DNA from: Thioalbus denitrificans | Lineage (GTDB): Bacteria; Pseudomonadota; Gammaproteobacteria; DSM-26407 | Assembly (NCBI RefSeq): GCF_003337735.1 | Contig: NZ_QPJY01000011.1 | Coordinates: forward strand, 38,350 to 102,349 | Direction of reading: 5' to 3' | Length of the DNA: 64,000 nucleotides | Shown: positions 60,251 through 64,000 of the stretch, in pieces | How the letters are laid out: each line of letters begins with the position of its first letter | Position numbering within the stretch: position 1 is the stretch's first letter | Translations under genes and position numbers: made by a program | Notes under the pieces: model-generated | What the model was told of the DNA's origin: nothing | Databases searched by the model: none | The model's input: only the letters and a program-made list of their open reading frames with translations

Positions 60251-60511
60251 ATTCACCACGAAGGCGCGAAGGACACGAAGAAAGACAAAGACGAATAAAC
60301 CGCAGATTACGTGGATTTACGCAGATTGACCCTGCCAAGAGGAGGGGCCCGTTGACCATCCCGGCGTAAGGCCAAACCTGCAGGGACGAACCCGCCGGGC
60401 GCCGGAGTGCAAATGGGTTACAGGAAGTAATCAGCGTCAATCAACGTAATCTGCGGTTAAACAGTCTTTAAAGTCTTTTCTTCGTGTCCTTCGCGCCTTC
60501 GTGGTGAAAAT
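60251..60511. repeat. Nested double-arm repeat island between rimO and phosphoribulokinase
   Basis: Outer arms: 60251-60292 and 60464-60511, with a 28-bp perfect inverted core (60254-60281 and 60479-60506; CGAAGG-type units). Inner arms: 60297-60330 (CCGCAGATTACGTGG) and 60436-60462 (CGTAATCTGCGG). So two repeat families are nested as one palindrome around a 105-bp centre. Confidence 0.8.
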
Positions 60512-60569
60512 TCTGGAACCCCGCACCCGCGGGCCATAAGCAAAGACTATCGCTCCGCCCGGAGATTTA

Positions 60570-60599
60570 TTGGCAATCCACCGGGGCGGGCGGCATACT
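60570..60599 (+). promoter_or_regulatory. Candidate phosphoribulokinase promoter
   Basis: TTGGCA (60570-60575) and CATACT (60594-60599) are 18 bp apart, 78 bp before the start codon, after the repeat island. No cbbR gene or certain CbbR site was found. Confidence 0.42.
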
Positions 60600-60676
60600 G
60601 ATTTCCACCTAAAATCGTGGCGTCATCGTAACCTGTTGATGACAAAGAATTTTAACAGACATTGAGGGAGGGGGAG

Positions 60677-61570
60677 ATGTCCGAGAAGCACCCCATTATC
60701 GCGATTACCGGTTCTTCCGGCGCCGGCACCAGTACGGTCAAGACCGCATTCGAGCACATGTTCTTCCGCGCGAACCTGAAATCCGCGGTGGTGGAGGGCG
60801 ACTCCTATCACCGCTTCAACCGCGCGGAGATGAAGGCGGCCGTGGCCAAGGCCGAAGCGGAGGGCGGCAGCCTCAGCCACTTCGGCCCGGAGGCCAATGT
60901 CTTCGACAAGCTCGAGGAGCTGTTCCAGACCTATGGCGAAACCGGTACCGGCCAGCGTCGCTACTACCTCCACAACGAGGACGAGGCCGATCAGCACAAC
61001 GCCCGCCTCGGCACCAGCTGCAAGTCCGGCGAGTTCACCCCCTGGGAGGACATCGAGCCGAATACCGATCTCCTCTTCTACGAGGGACTGCACGGCCTGG
61101 TGAAGGATGGCGACGTGGACGTCTCCCGCCACGTGGACCTGGGCGTGGGCGTGGTGCCCATCGTCAACCTGGAGTGGATCCAGAAGATTCACCGCGACGC
61201 CAAGGAGCGGGGCTACTCCGCCGAGGCCATCGTGGACACCATCCTGCGGCGCATGCCCGACTACGTGAACTACATCACCCCGCAGTTCTCGCGCACCCAC
61301 GTGAACTTCCAGCGCGTGCCCACGGTGGACACCTCCAACCCGTTCATCGCCCGCGACATTCCCACGCCGGACGAGAGCTTCGTGATCATCCGCTTCCGGG
61401 ACCCCAAGGGCGTGGACTTCCCCTACTTCCTGAGCATGGTCCACGACTCCTTCATGTCCCGCCGCAACACCCTGGTGGTGCCGGGCGGCAAGATGGGGTT
61501 CGCCATGGAGGTCATCCTCGAGCCCATCGTCCACGACCTCGTGGAGAAGAGCCAGAAGGCCCGCGGCTGA
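60677..61570 (+). CDS. cbbP: Phosphoribulokinase (class I)
   Basis: 297 aa from the ATG at 60677, with GGGAGGGGG just upstream. It phosphorylates ribulose-5-phosphate to ribulose-1,5-bisphosphate, so the host fixes CO2 by the Calvin cycle. The P-loop is GSSGAGTSTVK and the catalytic region contains VVEGDSYHRF; length matches proteobacterial class I PRK (about 290 aa). It stands alone: no RuBisCO, cbbR or other cbb gene is in the window. Confidence 0.95.
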   Translation: MSEKHPIIAITGSSGAGTSTVKTAFEHMFFRANLKSAVVEGDSYHRFNRAEMKAAVAKAEAEGGSLSHFGPEANVFDKLEELFQTYGETGTGQRRYYLHNEDEADQHNARLGTSCKSGEFTPWEDIEPNTDLLFYEGLHGLVKDGDVDVSRHVDLGVGVVPIVNLEWIQKIHRDAKERGYSAEAIVDTILRRMPDYVNYITPQFSRTHVNFQRVPTVDTSNPFIARDIPTPDESFVIIRFRDPKGVDFPYFLSMVHDSFMSRRNTLVVPGGKMGFAMEVILEPIVHDLVEKSQKARG

Positions 61571-61642
61571 TGCCGGTACCGGTCCCCGGCCACCCCGGCC
61601 GGGGATCTTCCCTCCCGGGACGACAGGATTTCAAAGACTGTT

Positions 61643-61843
61643 TTAACCGCAGATTACGCCGATTTGCGCAGATTATCCGGTGCTCCGTCTACAGGCCGAT
61701 GAACAGCCAGGCTCCAGCGTAGAGGCATAGATCCTCCGATAACAGCGTCTCGGTAAACATGGATACATGACAACGGGCCATGAAAGCCACGCCAGTCATG
61801 TTCCTTGTCCCAATCTGCGTAAATCAGCGTAATCTGCGGTTAA
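61643..61843. repeat. Paired inverted arms of ~10-bp repeats between cbbP and hinT
   Basis: Left arm 61643-61674 and right arm 61812-61843 (CGCAGATTACGC family) are complementary at 30 of 32 positions, enclosing 137 bp without a gene. The best conserved of the islands. Confidence 0.8.
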
Positions 61844-61967
61844 TAGCGCTTTTCGCCTTTCATCATCCAGTCCCAATCCACCGAGGCTTTTTCCAACCGG
61901 TTCACAATGCCCACGCGGCGGGTAGAATGGGCGGCTGGTTCCCCTGACAGGCTACGGAGCACGCCCC

Positions 61968-62309
61968 ATGGATTGCATCTTCTGCAAGATCGCCGCCGGA
62001 GAGATCCCCGCCGAGAAGGTCTACGAGGACGACCACGTCCTGGCCTTCCACGACATCAACCCCCAGGCCCCGCTGCACGTGGTGATCATCCCCAGGCGCC
62101 ACATCGCCACCATCAACGACATCGGCGAGGCGGACACCGACCTGATGGGCCGGCTGCTCCAGGCCGCGAAGGCCATCGCCGCCCGGGAAGGGGTGGCCGG
62201 GGACGGCTACCGGCTGGTGGTGAACGTCAACCGCGGCGGCGGCCAGGTGGTGTTCCACATCCACATGCACCTGATGGCCAAGCGCCCCTTCGGCTGGCCC
62301 GCCGGCTGA
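61968..62309 (+). CDS. hinT: Histidine triad (HIT) nucleotide-binding protein HinT
   Basis: 113 aa purine nucleoside phosphoramidase. The HIT motif is HIHMHLM (HxHxHxx), preceded by CIFCKIAAGEIPAEKVYED and VIIPRRHIATIND. Housekeeping enzyme of incompletely understood role. Convergent with argA, with a repeat island between them. Confidence 0.95.
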   Translation: MDCIFCKIAAGEIPAEKVYEDDHVLAFHDINPQAPLHVVIIPRRHIATINDIGEADTDLMGRLLQAAKAIAAREGVAGDGYRLVVNVNRGGGQVVFHIHMHLMAKRPFGWPAG

Positions 62310-62341
62310 GCGATTCAACCCACGGAAGAGAAAAGACAGTT

Positions 62342-62488
62342 AATAGACAGGATTCACAGGATTCACAGGATATGGAGAGCCAGCCTCTCGACCGGTCCGA
62401 CATCTATTGCGCGGTGCGTCGAGTGCAGGACTGTCCGCGTGAAGGCAATCACCGGAAAATCCCGTCAATCCTGTAAATCCTGTCTATT
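62342..62488. repeat. Paired inverted arms of 9-bp repeats between hinT and argA
   Basis: Left arm 62342-62371 (GACAGGATTCACAGGATTCA) and right arm 62459-62488 (AATCCTGT units) are complementary at 27 of 30 positions. Same family as the single arm at 13395. It may act as a bidirectional terminator between the convergent genes. Confidence 0.78.
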
Positions 62489-62502
62489 CAAGCCGAACTT
62501 GG

Positions 62503-63825
62503 TCACAAGGTCTTGATGAAGACCTTGGAGTTGCGCTTGTAGTTGTAGAGCGCCTGGCGGCTCATGGGCAGATCGCCGAGGGAACTCGGCTCGAAGCCGC
62601 GCTCCTGGAACCAGTGCGCTGTGCGGGTGGTGAGCACGAACAGCCGCCGTACGCCCTGGGCCCGGGCCTGGCGCTCGGTGCTGTGGAGCAGTTCGTCGCC
62701 ACGGCCGCCCCCACGGTAGTCGGGATGCACGGCGAGGCAGGCCAGTTCCCCCAGCCCCTCCTCCGGAAAGGCGTAGAGGGCCGCGCAGCCCACCACCATC
62801 CCGTCGCGCTCGGCGACGGTGAAGTGATCGATCTCCATCTCCAGCAGCTCGCGCGAGCGCCGCACCAGCACACCGCTCTCCTCCAGCGGCCGCAGCAGCT
62901 CGATGAGTCCGCCCACGTCGTCGATGTTCGCCCGCCGCAGGGCGTCGTAGGAGTCGGAGTTGATGAGGGTCCCCACACCGTCGCGGGTGAACAGCTCCCG
63001 CAGCAGGGCCCCGTCGATGCGCCGGCTGATGAGGTGGCTGCGGCGCACGCCCGAGCGGCAGGCGTAGATGCCCCCCACCACCGCCCGGGCCACATCCTCG
63101 GGCAGTTCGCGGCCGCTCTCCAGCACCCGCTCCGCCTGGGCGGGAGAGAGCTCCCGCACCACCGCGCCCGCCTGGTCCAGCAGCCCCTCGCTCTCCACCA
63201 GGCACAGCAGCTTGTCCGCCTTCAGCTCCACCGCCACCGCCGTGGCCACATCCTCGGCGCTCAGGTTGAACACCTCGCCGGTGGGCGAATAGCCGAGCGG
63301 CGAAAGCAGCGCGATGGCGTTCTCGGCAAGAATGCGTTCGATGGCGCGCACGTCCACCCGGCGCACCTCGCCGGTGTGGGCATAGTCGACGCCGTTGCGC
63401 ACGCCCAGCGGCCGCGCGGTGACAAAATTGCCCGATGCGACCCGGATGCCGGCCCCGGCCATGGGCGAGTTGGCCAGCCCCATGGAGAGCAGCGCCTCGA
63501 TCTCCACCCGCACGGTCCCCGCCGCTTCCTTCACCCCCACCAGGGCCTCGGCGCTGGTGACCCGCAGCCCGTCCCGGTACTGGATCTCGGTGCCGCGGGC
63601 GCGCAGGCGCTCCTCGATCTGGGGCCGCGCCCCGTGCACCAGCACCAGGCGCACGCCGAGGGAGTTGAGCAGGGCGATATCGTGGATGAGGGCGGGAAAG
63701 TTGGGATCGGCCACCGCCTCACCGCCGAACAGCACCACGAAGGTCCGGCCGCGGTGGGCGTGGATATAGGGAGCCGAGCTCCTGAAGCTCTCCACGAAGG
63801 AGTTGCCGGACTGCCGGTCGTTCAA
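62503..63825 (-). CDS. argA: N-acetylglutamate synthase ArgA
   Basis: 440 aa, first step of arginine synthesis. N-terminal amino-acid-kinase-like domain (VVLFGGEAVADPNF, VLVHGARPQIEERL) and C-terminal GNAT domain with VHPDYRGGGRGDELL. It starts at a TTG (63825) with AGGA six bases upstream, the only start giving the family N-terminus (ESFRSSAPYIHAHRGRTF). A heptamer array begins 78 bp upstream. Confidence 0.94.
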   Translation of the reverse strand: MNDRQSGNSFVESFRSSAPYIHAHRGRTFVVLFGGEAVADPNFPALIHDIALLNSLGVRLVLVHGARPQIEERLRARGTEIQYRDGLRVTSAEALVGVKEAAGTVRVEIEALLSMGLANSPMAGAGIRVASGNFVTARPLGVRNGVDYAHTGEVRRVDVRAIERILAENAIALLSPLGYSPTGEVFNLSAEDVATAVAVELKADKLLCLVESEGLLDQAGAVVRELSPAQAERVLESGRELPEDVARAVVGGIYACRSGVRRSHLISRRIDGALLRELFTRDGVGTLINSDSYDALRRANIDDVGGLIELLRPLEESGVLVRRSRELLEMEIDHFTVAERDGMVVGCAALYAFPEEGLGELACLAVHPDYRGGGRGDELLHSTERQARAQGVRRLFVLTTRTAHWFQERGFEPSSLGDLPMSRQALYNYKRNSKVFIKTL

Positions 63826-63902
63826 GGTGGGTCCTCGCTGGTTCCGCTGAATGGCCTGTGGGGATTCTAACGCATCAGGGGAGGCCGTGAGGAAATGCGG
63901 TG

Positions 63903-64000
63903 GTTCCGTGTTCCGTGTTCCGTGTTCCGTGTTCCGTGTTCCGTGTTCCGTGTTCCGTGTTCCGTGTTCCGTGTTCCGTGTTCCGTGTTCCGTGTTCCGT
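63903..64000. repeat. GTTCCGT heptamer array (14 units, open at window edge)
   Basis: Fourteen perfect copies of GTTCCGT in tandem, continuing past the right edge. It lies in the upstream region of argA (argA reads leftward). If it follows the pattern of the other islands, an inverted partner arm is expected outside the window. Confidence 0.9.

Overview
The window is a gene-dense, GC-rich stretch of core chromosome from a gammaproteobacterium. The protein families, a perfect CIRCE/HrcA operator before groES, a lipid A/LPS core gene block, and gene orders typical of Gammaproteobacteria (accB-accC-prmA-dusB-fis; parE-yqiA-cpdA-yqiB-nudF-thiC-tolC) support this. A class I phosphoribulokinase implies a Calvin-Benson autotroph. 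A Chromatiales/Ectothiorhodospiraceae-like sulfur oxidiser is my inference; no marker gene in the window fixes the genus.

Layout. 1-2.2 kb: the complete EF-P lysylation module (epmA partial, efp, epmB). 2.3-6.2 kb: a PilZ-like protein and a FimX-like degenerate GGDEF/EAL protein, probably a cyclic-di-GMP/type IV pilus pair. 6.3-17.4 kb, minus strand: DUF1015 protein, parC, alaX, parE, yqiA, cpdA, yqiB-like, nudF, two unknown genes and an MlaC-like lipid-binding protein. 17.4-22.6 kb: a palindromic MITE-like element, thiC, then pcm, tolC and a hemerythrin-like gene on the plus strand. 22.6-35.3 kb: LPS biosynthesis in two divergent operons (hldE-hldD-waaA; msbA-lpxL-like-GT9-GT4-GT9), followed by a minus-strand set (sulfotransferase, GT4, ELM1-like) that leads back to zf-CHCC, ilvE and glnE. 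39.5-40.3 kb: a REP-associated tyrosine transposase (RAYT) with its own terminal inverted repeats. 40.4-42.5 kb: groES-groEL with promoter, CIRCE and terminator. 42.6-46.4 kb: fxsA, cutA, an enlarged dsbD and a TlpA-like lipoprotein. 46.7-55.7 kb: aroQ, accB, accC, prmA, a zinc-ribbon protein, dusB, fis, purH and purD. 55.8-58.6 kb: an FmdE-like gene, a diguanylate cyclase and an unknown membrane protein. 58.9-63.8 kb: rimO, phosphoribulokinase, hinT and argA.

Most coding sequence is ordinary housekeeping. The unusual content is in the gaps. There are at least seven intergenic 'islands' built from imperfect 7-9 bp direct repeats, arranged as two head-to-head inverted arms about 50-200 bp apart (accC/prmA, fis/purH, purH/purD, before rimO, rimO/prk, prk/hinT, hinT/argA). 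One open-ended heptamer array runs off the right edge upstream of argA. There are also GTAG-headed REP palindromes (one inverted pair and two singles) that a RAYT could act on, and a 183-bp hairpin element that supplies the stop codon of thiC.

Other oddities are a DsbD with two tandem periplasmic alpha domains, a thiC leader with no recognisable TPP riboswitch, and a PAPS-type sulfotransferase embedded among LPS core genes.

No tRNA, rRNA, CRISPR array, prophage or toxin-antitoxin module was seen.
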